DNA from: an uncultured Burkholderiales bacterium
GTDB lineage: Bacteria; Pseudomonadota; Gammaproteobacteria; Burkholderiales; Burkholderiaceae_E
NCBI GenBank assembly: GCA_903898725.1
Contig: CAIUGQ010000520.1
Coordinates: 1-17,265 of the forward strand
Direction of reading: 5' to 3'
DNA: 17,265 bases
Shown: positions 1 to 5,698 of the stretch, in pieces
Layout of the letters: every line of letters starts with the position of its first letter
Numbering within the stretch: position 1 is the first letter of the stretch
Notes under the pieces: generated by a model
What the model saw: only the letters and a program-made list of their open reading frames with translations
What the model was told of the DNA's origin: nothing
Databases searched by the model: none
Made by a program: the position numbers and the translations under genes

Positions 1-1063
1 ACAGTGCCCGGTACTGCCGCATCAGGTCCTTCCAGGCCTGCAGCAGGCCCATGCTGCGGTCCCAGATGTGGGTGCTCTCGGCGCCCGCGCCGTTGATCTC
101 GACGATCGTGAAGCCGCGTCCCTGCTGCAGCTCGGCGAACGACTCGAAGCGCACGTCGAAGCGCCCGAAGTGGAACTCGGGCAGACGGCGCGCGATCGCC
201 TCGAAGCGCACTTCCATGGCCTCGGTCACCCGGTGGGTGCCGTCGCGGAAGATCGCGCCGCGGCTGTGGCTGCCCGCGAAGGCGAGCCGGACCGGCTCGC
301 CCGCGGCGGGGACCTCGTCGAGCCGCGCGGCGTGCCGTCCCAGGTACAGGTGCTGCAGGCGCCCTGCGCGTGGGTCGGCGAGGATCAGCTCGCGCAGCGT
401 GCGACGGCCGTCGCCGCGCACGTACGGGAAGTACTTCAGCGTGATCGACACGATGCGCCCGCGCAGCGCGCCGGGCTCGCGGCAGTAGAAGATGCCCGCC
501 TCGCCCTCGTGCGGCACGAGCTGCTGCAGCACCAGCGACGCATCGACCGGGAACGCGGCGAGATAGGCTTGCAGGGCCTCGGGGGTGCGCACGAGCTTGA
601 CGCCCGCGCCGCGGCACCCGAGGTCGGGCTTGGCCACGACCGGCAGCGCGATGCCGGCGGCCGCGAGCCGCACGAGCGCATCGTCGCGTTCGCGCACGGG
701 GTCGGCGCGATCGGCGGCGGGTCGGTCGACGCGGACGAAGGGCGCGACCCACTCGGGCACGTGCGCAACCGCCAGCGCGAGGATCTGCGCCTTGCTCTCG
801 CCGAAGAAGCCGCCACCGGGGAACGACGGGTTCGCCGCCGTCGGCAGCAGCAGCCCGCGATGACGCAGCATCAGCCAGGCCGCGTAGAGCACGATGGGTG
901 GGTAGAACGCCCACATCGGCCAGAACTCGAAGAAGCTCGTCGGCGGGCCGGCGGTGTCGAACGGCGGCATGCCGTGATGCGGCTGCATCAGGGACTCGCG
1001 CGCGGCCGAACCCGTCGCGGGGGCGGCGGCGTCGCTGTCGGAGAGAGGAACGGACACGGTCAT
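1..1063 (-). CDS. Membrane-anchored ATP-grasp ligase (D-Ala-D-Ala ligase-like), 3' end cut by window
   Basis: The 354 complete codons visible read without a stop to the window edge, so the C-terminus is missing. An N-terminal region of about 45 residues is followed by one hydrophobic segment (about 47-67, rich in W, F, Y, L) and then an ATP-grasp fold. Visible landmarks are an ATP-binding strand with a candidate Lys145 (VVAKPDLGCRGAG), a hinge at about 177-183 (LVLQQLV), and the metal-binding end of the fold with Asp303 (FGRFDVRFES) and the E-x-N pair Glu322/Asn324 (VEINGAG). ATP-grasp enzymes join a carboxylate to an amine or thiol through an acyl-phosphate. Database relatives are usually called D-alanine ligase-like, but the substrate is unknown. 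The single membrane anchor suggests work on a membrane or envelope substrate. The start ATG overlaps the stop of the DedA gene (ATGA), indicating translational coupling. Family is confident; function is not. Confidence 0.85.
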   Translation of the reverse strand, partial: MTVSVPLSDSDAAAPATGSAARESLMQPHHGMPPFDTAGPPTSFFEFWPMWAFYPPIVLYAAWLMLRHRGLLLPTAANPSFPGGGFFGESKAQILALAVAHVPEWVAPFVRVDRPAADRADPVRERDDALVRLAAAGIALPVVAKPDLGCRGAGVKLVRTPEALQAYLAAFPVDASLVLQQLVPHEGEAGIFYCREPGALRGRIVSITLKYFPYVRGDGRRTLRELILADPRAGRLQHLYLGRHAARLDEVPAAGEPVRLAFAGSHSRGAIFRDGTHRVTEAMEVRFEAIARRLPEFHFGRFDVRFESFAELQQGRGFTIVEINGAGAESTHIWDRSMGLLQAWKDLMRQYRAL

Positions 1064-1677
1064 CGGGCGGATTCCTGGGACGGAGTGCGACGAGACGCCC
1101 GGCGTGCGCGGACCAGCGGGACCGCGACGGCGAGCAGCAGGATCGGGAGGGCGACGGCCACCGGCGCGGGCAGGCCCAGGCGCTCGGCGAGGGTGTGGCC
1201 GATGGCGAGGGCGAGCCCGTACAGCCCGACGGTCCACACCGTCACCGCGAGCACGACCCAGGCGGCGAACGGGGCGAACGGCACGCGCAGCGCGCCGCAG
1301 GCGGTGTAGGTCACCAGGCGCAGGCCCGGGACCACGCGCGCGACGAGCACGGCGCTGGGCAGGCGCCTGACGAGCGTCACCCGGGTGCCCTCGAAGCGCG
1401 TGCCGACCTCGTATCGGCGCAGCAGCGGAAAGCGGGTCGCGCCGAGGCCGAGGCCGTAGAGCGCGATGTCCCCAAGGGCGATGCCGCCGCCGACCGCCAG
1501 CAGCGACAGCGGCCAGGAGACCGCGCCCTGCACCGCGAGCGCCACGCCCGCCGCGATCGCGAGGTCCTCGACCAGCAGCGTCGTCAGCGCGAGCACGAGC
1601 GCGATGGTCCAGGGATCGGCCATGCCGTCGAGCGCCGCGCCGAAGGCGGCGACGCTGCCGTGCCAGACGCTCAGCAT
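1060..1677 (-). CDS. DedA/VTT-domain integral membrane protein
   Basis: A 205-residue protein with the length and pattern of the DedA (SNARE-associated, VTT) family. Hydrophobic segments lie at about 24-50, 54-78, 105-130, 136-162 and 170-190. Family hallmarks are visible: an acidic pair in the first hydrophobic stretch (Glu37-Asp38), a glycine-rich G-D segment (GGGIALGDIALYG, 63-75), and the R-x-x-P-G-x-R motif (114-120) followed by a small-residue segment (YTACGALR). DedA proteins are proposed to move or flip lipids such as undecaprenyl phosphate or phosphatidylethanolamine, and they affect envelope integrity and cationic-peptide resistance. The start chosen at 1677 shares ATGCTGA with the hydrolase stop, a 7-base overlap, and the stop overlaps the ATP-grasp start. 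Three coupled genes imply one functional unit. A longer in-frame reading back to 1974 exists but lacks membrane-protein character and lies antisense within the hydrolase, so I rejected it. The exact substrate is unknown. Confidence 0.85.
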   Translation of the reverse strand: MLSVWHGSVAAFGAALDGMADPWTIALVLALTTLLVEDLAIAAGVALAVQGAVSWPLSLLAVGGGIALGDIALYGLGLGATRFPLLRRYEVGTRFEGTRVTLVRRLPSAVLVARVVPGLRLVTYTACGALRVPFAPFAAWVVLAVTVWTVGLYGLALAIGHTLAERLGLPAPVAVALPILLLAVAVPLVRARRASRRTPSQESAR

Positions 1678-2555
1678 CCCGGCTCCAGCGCGATGCGCAG
1701 CGCCTGCTGGACCTCGTCGAACGCGTTCCAGGGCAGGAAGTGGTCGCGGCCCTCCAGCAGGATCGTGCGCACGCACCGCGCGTTCGTCAGGCGGGCCTGC
1801 GCGTAGCCTACGTTGGCCACCGGCACCAGCGGGTCGAGGGTGCCGTGCATGATCACCACCTTCGCGACGATCGAGGCGAGCGCGGGCGCCAGCGCCTCGA
1901 GCTCGGGTCCGAGCGCCATCAGCTCGACGTTGGCATTGCGGATCGCGCGCGGCAGCAGGCCGCGCACCGGCCACCAGGCGCCGAGCCGCTGCATCGGGTG
2001 GATCGTCTCGAGGGCCGGATCGAGCGCGGCGGCGAGCAGCACGATCGCGGCGATGCGCGCCGGATGGTCCGCCGCGACCCGAGCGACCACTGGGCCGCCG
2101 AGCGAGTGGCCGAGCAGCACCGCCGGCGTGCCGTCCGCGGGCAGCAGCGCGGCCACCGCCGCCGCCTGGTCGGCCAGACGCGGCATCGCCGTCGCCGGAC
2201 CGCTGCGGCCGAAGCCGGGTCGGTCCAGGGCGAGGACCTCCATGTCGACCGAAGGCCGAAGCACGTGGTCGATCCAGCCGTCCGCGCCGCCCGGGGTCCC
2301 GTGCACGAGGATCACCCGCGTCGCGCCCGGTCGCCCCCCCTGCAGGACGCTCAGGCCGGTGCCGGGCAACGCATCGGCGGGCACGCTGCGGCGCAGCGGG
2401 TCACCGGCGGAGGCCTCGGCCTGGGGCCTCGGCGGCATGCAGCCTGCCGCCACCAGCGCGACGCCGATCGCACTCGTCAGCCGCGCGCGGCGTCGCGGCG
2501 CCAGAACACGGGCGGGAACGGGCGGGGAGCCGGGGTGGGGCAAGGGGTCGGACAT
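1671..2555 (-). CDS. Alpha/beta hydrolase, probable lipoprotein
   Basis: A 294-residue alpha/beta-hydrolase fold protein. The oxyanion-hole motif is HGTPGG (85-90). The nucleophile elbow is GHSLGG with Ser151. The acid is Asp241 (HGTLDPLVP), and the catalytic His272 sits in GRDHFLPW, so the triad appears complete. The N-terminus has a basic stretch (RRRAR, 21-25), a short hydrophobic run (about 28-37) and a lipobox-like AAGC ending at Cys39. This suggests lipid anchoring in the envelope, although the leader before the basic stretch is unusually long and proline-rich. It is the first gene of the leftward trio and overlaps the DedA gene by 7 bases. A GGAG at about 2566-2569 is a plausible ribosome binding site. 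Likely roles are esterase, lipase or amidase acting on a lipid; the substrate cannot be read from sequence. Confidence 0.87.
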   Translation of the reverse strand: MSDPLPHPGSPPVPARVLAPRRRARLTSAIGVALVAAGCMPPRPQAEASAGDPLRRSVPADALPGTGLSVLQGGRPGATRVILVHGTPGGADGWIDHVLRPSVDMEVLALDRPGFGRSGPATAMPRLADQAAAVAALLPADGTPAVLLGHSLGGPVVARVAADHPARIAAIVLLAAALDPALETIHPMQRLGAWWPVRGLLPRAIRNANVELMALGPELEALAPALASIVAKVVIMHGTLDPLVPVANVGYAQARLTNARCVRTILLEGRDHFLPWNAFDEVQQALRIALEPGC

Positions 2556-2615
2556 CGGAGGTCGCTCCGGATCCGGGTCGACGCCCTCGCGTCCGGACCC
2601 GGCTCCTGCAGATCG

Positions 2616-2641
2616 GTCGACCGGCCCCCGCAGTTGTTACA
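2616..2641 (-). promoter_or_regulatory. ECF-type promoter candidate for the leftward hydrolase/DedA/ATP-grasp trio
   Basis: On the minus strand TGTAACA (2641-2635) is followed by exactly 15 bases and CGAC (2619-2616). The hydrolase start lies 60 bases downstream. The same two boxes with the same 15-base spacing occur in the opposite orientation at 2695-2720. A GTAAC-like -35 with a CG-rich -10 is the style of some ECF sigma factor promoters, and an ECF sigma gene lies about 1 kb away. The identity of the sigma factor is inferred. Confidence 0.5.
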
Positions 2642-2694
2642 CCGCGGACGCATCCCGACGGGACAGGCCGGCCGGCCCTGCCGCGAGACCGCGC

Positions 2695-2720
2695 TGTAAC
2701 ACCGGGCGCCCGAGCTCGAC
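2695..2720 (+). promoter_or_regulatory. ECF-type promoter candidate for the rightward acyltransferase
   Basis: TGTAACA (2695-2701) is followed by 15 bases and CGAC (2717-2720), 41 bases before the acyltransferase start. With the adjoining bases, 2690-2701 (CGCGCTGTAACA) is an 11-of-12 inverted match to 2635-2646. The core elements therefore form two divergent copies about 55 bases apart. An alternative reading is a pair of operator half-sites for an unidentified regulator. The conserved -10-like CGAC at identical distance in both copies favours promoters. Confidence 0.5.
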
Positions 2721-2761
2721 TGACCTGCATCGCGGCCTCCGCCGCCCTCTCCGGTCGACCC

Positions 2762-3532
2762 ATGCACCCCGAGCCCGTCCGGCACTCCGACGCGGCGACT
2801 GCGCCCACCTCGGCGTATCGCGTCCGACTCGCGCACAGCGCCGCGGACCTGCGTGCGGCCCAGCGACTGCGCTTCGAGGTCTTCAATCTCGAGCTCGACG
2901 AGGGGCTCGCCGCCTCCTACGACACCGGACTCGACGCCGATGCCTTCGATGCGGTCTGCGACCACCTGATCGTCGAGGACACCCTCAGCGGCGACGTGGT
3001 CGGCACCTACCGCCTGCAGACTGGTGTTCGGGCGCGCGAGGCGCTCGGCTACTACTGCGAGCGCGAGTTCGACCTCGCGCCGTTCGAGGCCGAGCGAGCG
3101 CGCATCGCCGAACTCGGTCGCGCCTGCATTGCGGCCCGCCATCGGCGAATCGCGGTGATCAACCTGCTGTGGGGCGGCATCGCCGACTGGGCTGCGGGCC
3201 ACGGGGTCAGGTACCTGATCGGATGCAGCTCGTTCACCTCCCAGGACGAGGGCGTCGGCGCCGCCGCCTGGTGCGCGCTCGCCCCGGCGCTCGCCCCGCC
3301 TACGTGGCGCACCGCACCGGTCGCCGCGTTCCGCTGCGCACTCGAGCACCCCGCCTCGGTGCCGGTGGCGATCCCCAAGCTGCTGGGCGCGTACCTCGCG
3401 CTCGGCGCGAAGGTCTGCGGACCGCCGGCAATCGACCGCGAGTTCCGCACGATCGACCTGCTCACCTGGATGGACCTTGACGCGCTGCGGCCGGCCGGAC
3501 TGCGTCGGCGCGGCCGGGCCGCAGCGGCTTGA
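2762..3532 (+). CDS. OlsB-like GNAT N-acyltransferase (Acetyltransf_5 family)
   Basis: A 256-residue protein resembling ornithine-acyl-ACP N-acyltransferases (OlsB), which share the GNAT fold with acyl-homoserine-lactone synthases. Recognisable blocks are RLRFEVFNLEL (35-45), CDHLIVEDTLSGDVVGTYRLQ (from 66), a tyrosine-rich YYCEREFDL (97-105), ELGRACI (117-123), a helix INLLWGGIADW (133-143) and YLIGCSSFTSQD (151-162). OlsB forms lyso-ornithine lipid from ornithine and a 3-hydroxyacyl-ACP. The second acyltransferase, OlsA, is not in this window, so the amino substrate is uncertain, and other lipo-amino acids are possible. No good ribosome binding site precedes the ATG, and the N-terminal 18 residues look unconserved, so the true start could be slightly downstream. 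It sits divergent to the hydrolase trio and upstream of the sigma factor gene. Confidence 0.8.
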   Translation: MHPEPVRHSDAATAPTSAYRVRLAHSAADLRAAQRLRFEVFNLELDEGLAASYDTGLDADAFDAVCDHLIVEDTLSGDVVGTYRLQTGVRAREALGYYCEREFDLAPFEAERARIAELGRACIAARHRRIAVINLLWGGIADWAAGHGVRYLIGCSSFTSQDEGVGAAAWCALAPALAPPTWRTAPVAAFRCALEHPASVPVAIPKLLGAYLALGAKVCGPPAIDREFRTIDLLTWMDLDALRPAGLRRRGRAAAA

Positions 3533-3625
3533 ACGGCGCTCCAGCACGACACTGGTGTCCTCCCGTCACGACCTGAACACGCCCGGATCCCTACACTGGA
3601 CACTTCCCCTCCCTCCGAGTCGCGC

Positions 3626-4183
3626 ATGACCCTCCACGATGCGCTCGCCGACCTGCAGCAGCCCCTGCTCAGATTCGCGAAGCTGCAGCTTCGCGACGAG
3701 GCGCTCGCCGAGGACGTGGTCTCCGAGACCCTGCTCGCGCTGCTGGAGCGGCCGGGGTCGTTCGAGCATCGCAGCTCGCTGCGGACCTATGCGACCGGCA
3801 TCCTCAAGCACAAGATCGTCGACGCGGTGCGCCGCCGCCGGCGCGAGGTGTCGTTCGACGAAGGCGAGGAGTCGGCTGCGGCCGACGCGATCGACGGCAT
3901 GTTCCTGGCGAACGGCCATTGGGTGGAGCCGCCGCAGTCGTGGCCCTCGCCCGAGCGCAGCCTCGAGCAGTCGCAGTTCTTCGACGTGCTCCAGGTCTGC
4001 ATCGAGCGGCTGCCGGCACGGCTGGCGAGGATCTTCATGATGCGCGAGTGGCTGGAGCTGGAGCCGCCCGAGATCTGCACCGAGCTGTCGATCACCGACG
4101 GCAACTGCCGCGTCATGCTCTTCCGGGCACGGATGCAGCTGCGCGAATGCCTGGGAACGGGCTGGTTCGGGGAGACGACATGA
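3626..4183 (+). CDS. ECF-type RNA polymerase sigma-70 factor
   Basis: A 185-residue extracytoplasmic-function sigma factor. Region 2 spans about 5-75 and includes the core-binding and melting helix (DEALAEDVVSETLLALLER, 24-42) and the DNA-facing RTYATGILKHKIVDAVRRRRRE (53-74). A linker rich in acidic and small residues follows (about 77-115). Region 4 spans about 118-178 with a helix-turn-helix (LPARLARIFMMREWLELEPPEICTELSITDGNCRVMLFRARMQLREC). The ending GWFGE resembles a widespread proteobacterial ECF family usually paired with a small zinc-finger anti-sigma. The stop overlaps the next ATG (ATGA), so sigma and anti-sigma are coupled. The 93-base gap before it holds no copy of the TGTAACA-N15-CGAC element, so simple autoregulation through that element is not seen. 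It may be transcribed by read-through from the acyltransferase gene. Confidence 0.92.
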   Translation: MTLHDALADLQQPLLRFAKLQLRDEALAEDVVSETLLALLERPGSFEHRSSLRTYATGILKHKIVDAVRRRRREVSFDEGEESAAADAIDGMFLANGHWVEPPQSWPSPERSLEQSQFFDVLQVCIERLPARLARIFMMREWLELEPPEICTELSITDGNCRVMLFRARMQLRECLGTGWFGETT

Positions 4184-4425
4184 AGCTTGATCCGACGATC
4201 CGGTGCCGTCAGGCCGCCCGCCTGCTGAGCGAGCGGCTCGAGGCCCCGCTGCCGACCGGGCAGCGGCTACAGCTGGCGGGACACCTGATGATCTGCGCCT
4301 CGTGCCGCAGGGCAGACCGCCAGTTCGTGTTCCTGCGCACCGCGCTCAAGGCGATGGACACGGTGCCCGAGGCGCCGCCCGACCCGCCGTCGGACGCGCC
4401 CCGCCGAGGCGCGGGGCGCGACTGA
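4180..4425 (+). CDS. Small zinc-finger anti-sigma factor
   Basis: An 81-residue protein whose start overlaps the sigma factor stop by ATGA. It carries a H-x3-C-x2-C zinc-binding motif (GHLMICASC, about residues 29-37), typical of the ZAS/zf-HC2 anti-sigma domain, inside a short helical protein. No membrane segment follows; the C-terminus is a proline-rich tail ending in RRGAGRD. This makes it a soluble cytoplasmic anti-sigma that would bind the neighbouring ECF factor. Soluble ZAS proteins often sense oxidants through the zinc-bound cysteines, but that is family knowledge, not shown here. The last codons fall in a strong GC hairpin (4395-4420). Confidence 0.82.
   Translation: MKLDPTIRCRQAARLLSERLEAPLPTGQRLQLAGHLMICASCRRADRQFVFLRTALKAMDTVPEAPPDPPSDAPRRGAGRD
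4395..4420. terminator. 10-bp GC hairpin at the end of the anti-sigma gene
   Basis: CGCGCCCCGC (4395-4404) and GCGGGGCGCG (4411-4420) are perfect complements around a 6-base loop, ending three bases before the anti-sigma stop codon. There is no T-tract on either side, so this is not a canonical intrinsic terminator. It could stall RNA polymerase, protect a 3' end, or be a by-product of high GC content. Confidence 0.35.
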
Positions 4426-4453
4426 GCGGGGCGAGGGCTGAGCGGTGGGGGCT

Positions 4454-4474
4454 GGGCGGGCGATGCACCCGCCC
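4454..4474. terminator. 7-bp GC hairpin between convergent genes
   Basis: GGGCGGG (4454-4460) and CCCGCCC (4468-4474) pair perfectly around a 7-base loop, and the stem can extend by two further pairs and a wobble. It lies in the 54-base gap between the convergent anti-sigma and thiolase genes, where a two-way terminator is expected. The lack of a T-run on either strand keeps confidence moderate. Confidence 0.4.
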
Positions 4475-4479
4475 GGCGC

Positions 4480-5679
4480 TCAGACCCGCTCGAGGATGCC
4501 GGCCGCGCCCATGCCGGTGCCCACGCACATCGACACCATGCCGTACTTCAGCTTGTGACGGCGCAGCGCGTGGACGACGGTCGCGGCACGGATCGCGCCG
4601 GTCGCGCCCAGCGGGTGCCCGAGCGCGATCGCGCCGCCCATCGGGTTGACCTTCGCCGGGTCGAGCCCGAGGTCGCGGACCACTGCCAGCGCCTGCGCGG
4701 CGAAGGCCTCGTTGAGCTCGATCCAGTCGAGCGCGTCCTGCGACAGGCCGGCCGACTTCAGCGCCGCCGGGATCGCCTCCTTCGGCCCGATGCCCATGAT
4801 CTCGGGCGGCACGCCACGGACCGAGAACGACACGAAGCGCGCGAGCGGCTTGAGGTCGAACTGCTTGAGGATCCGCTCGGACACCACGATCAGCGCGCCC
4901 GCGCCGTCCGAGGTCTGCGAGCTGTTGCCGGCGGTCACGCTGCCCTTGGCGGCGAACACCGGACGCAGCTTGCCGAGGCCCTCGAGCGAGGTGTCGGCAC
5001 GCGGGCCCTCGTCGAGGCTCACCGTGCGGGTCTTCATCGTCACCTGACCGCTCGCGAGGTCGGGGAAGCGCTCGACCACGTCGACCGGGCAGATCTCGTC
5101 GGCAAACTCGCCGGCGGCCTGCGCGGCGAGCGCGCGACGGTGCGACTCGAGCGCGAACGCGTCCTGGTCGGCGCGCGAGACCTTCCACTGCTGCGCCACG
5201 CGCTCGGCGGTCAGGCCCATCCCGTAGGCGATGCCGAGGTTCTCGTCCTTCGCGAAGGCGCTCGGGTTGAACGAGGGCTTGTTGCCGCTCATCGGGATCA
5301 TGCTCATCGACTCGGCACCGGCCGCGATCATCACCTCGGCCTCGCCGACGCGGATCCGGTCGGCCGCCATCGCGAGCGCGGTCAGGCCCGAGGCGCAGAA
5401 GCGGTTCACGGTCACGCCGCCCACCGTGTTCGGCAGGCCGGCGAGCAGCACGGCGAGCCGTGCCATGTTCGCGCCCTGCTCGGCCTCGGGGAACGAACAG
5501 CCGACGATCGCGTCCTCGATGACCTTCGGATCGAGCGTCGGCACCTGCGCGAGCGCGGCCTGCAGCGCGCGCACCAGCAGGTCGTCCGAGCGCACGTTGC
5601 GGAAGGTGCCCTTCGGCGCCTTGCCGATCGGGGTGCGCGCGGCGGCGACGATGTAGGCGTCCTGGATCTGCTTGCTCAT
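4480..5679 (-). CDS. fadA: Acetyl-CoA C-acyltransferase (3-ketoacyl-CoA thiolase)
   Basis: A 399-residue thiolase of the usual length. The acyl-accepting nucleophile is Cys95 in NRFCASGLTA. The second active-site set is His355 in GHPLGATG and Cys385 in CVGTGMGAAG, with the NEAFA motif about 30 residues before His355. It carries out the last step of beta-oxidation, splitting 3-ketoacyl-CoA with CoA to give acetyl-CoA and a shortened acyl-CoA. It is the last gene of the leftward fad operon, 19 bases after the hydroxyacyl-CoA dehydrogenase/hydratase gene. A good AAGGAG precedes the start by 7 bases. The pairing with FadB-like and FadE-like genes supports a degradative role rather than a biosynthetic PhaA-type role. 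Confidence 0.95.
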   Translation of the reverse strand: MSKQIQDAYIVAAARTPIGKAPKGTFRNVRSDDLLVRALQAALAQVPTLDPKVIEDAIVGCSFPEAEQGANMARLAVLLAGLPNTVGGVTVNRFCASGLTALAMAADRIRVGEAEVMIAAGAESMSMIPMSGNKPSFNPSAFAKDENLGIAYGMGLTAERVAQQWKVSRADQDAFALESHRRALAAQAAGEFADEICPVDVVERFPDLASGQVTMKTRTVSLDEGPRADTSLEGLGKLRPVFAAKGSVTAGNSSQTSDGAGALIVVSERILKQFDLKPLARFVSFSVRGVPPEIMGIGPKEAIPAALKSAGLSQDALDWIELNEAFAAQALAVVRDLGLDPAKVNPMGGAIALGHPLGATGAIRAATVVHALRRHKLKYGMVSMCVGTGMGAAGILERV

Positions 5680-5698
5680 CTTCGTTCTCCTTGGTCGC

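Noticed and set aside
3548..3597. GACACTGGTGTC near-palindrome and a TACACT -10-like box before the sigma factor gene
   Set aside because: The palindrome arms are only 5 bp and no -35-like box sits at a suitable distance from TACACT, so neither an operator nor a promoter can be supported.
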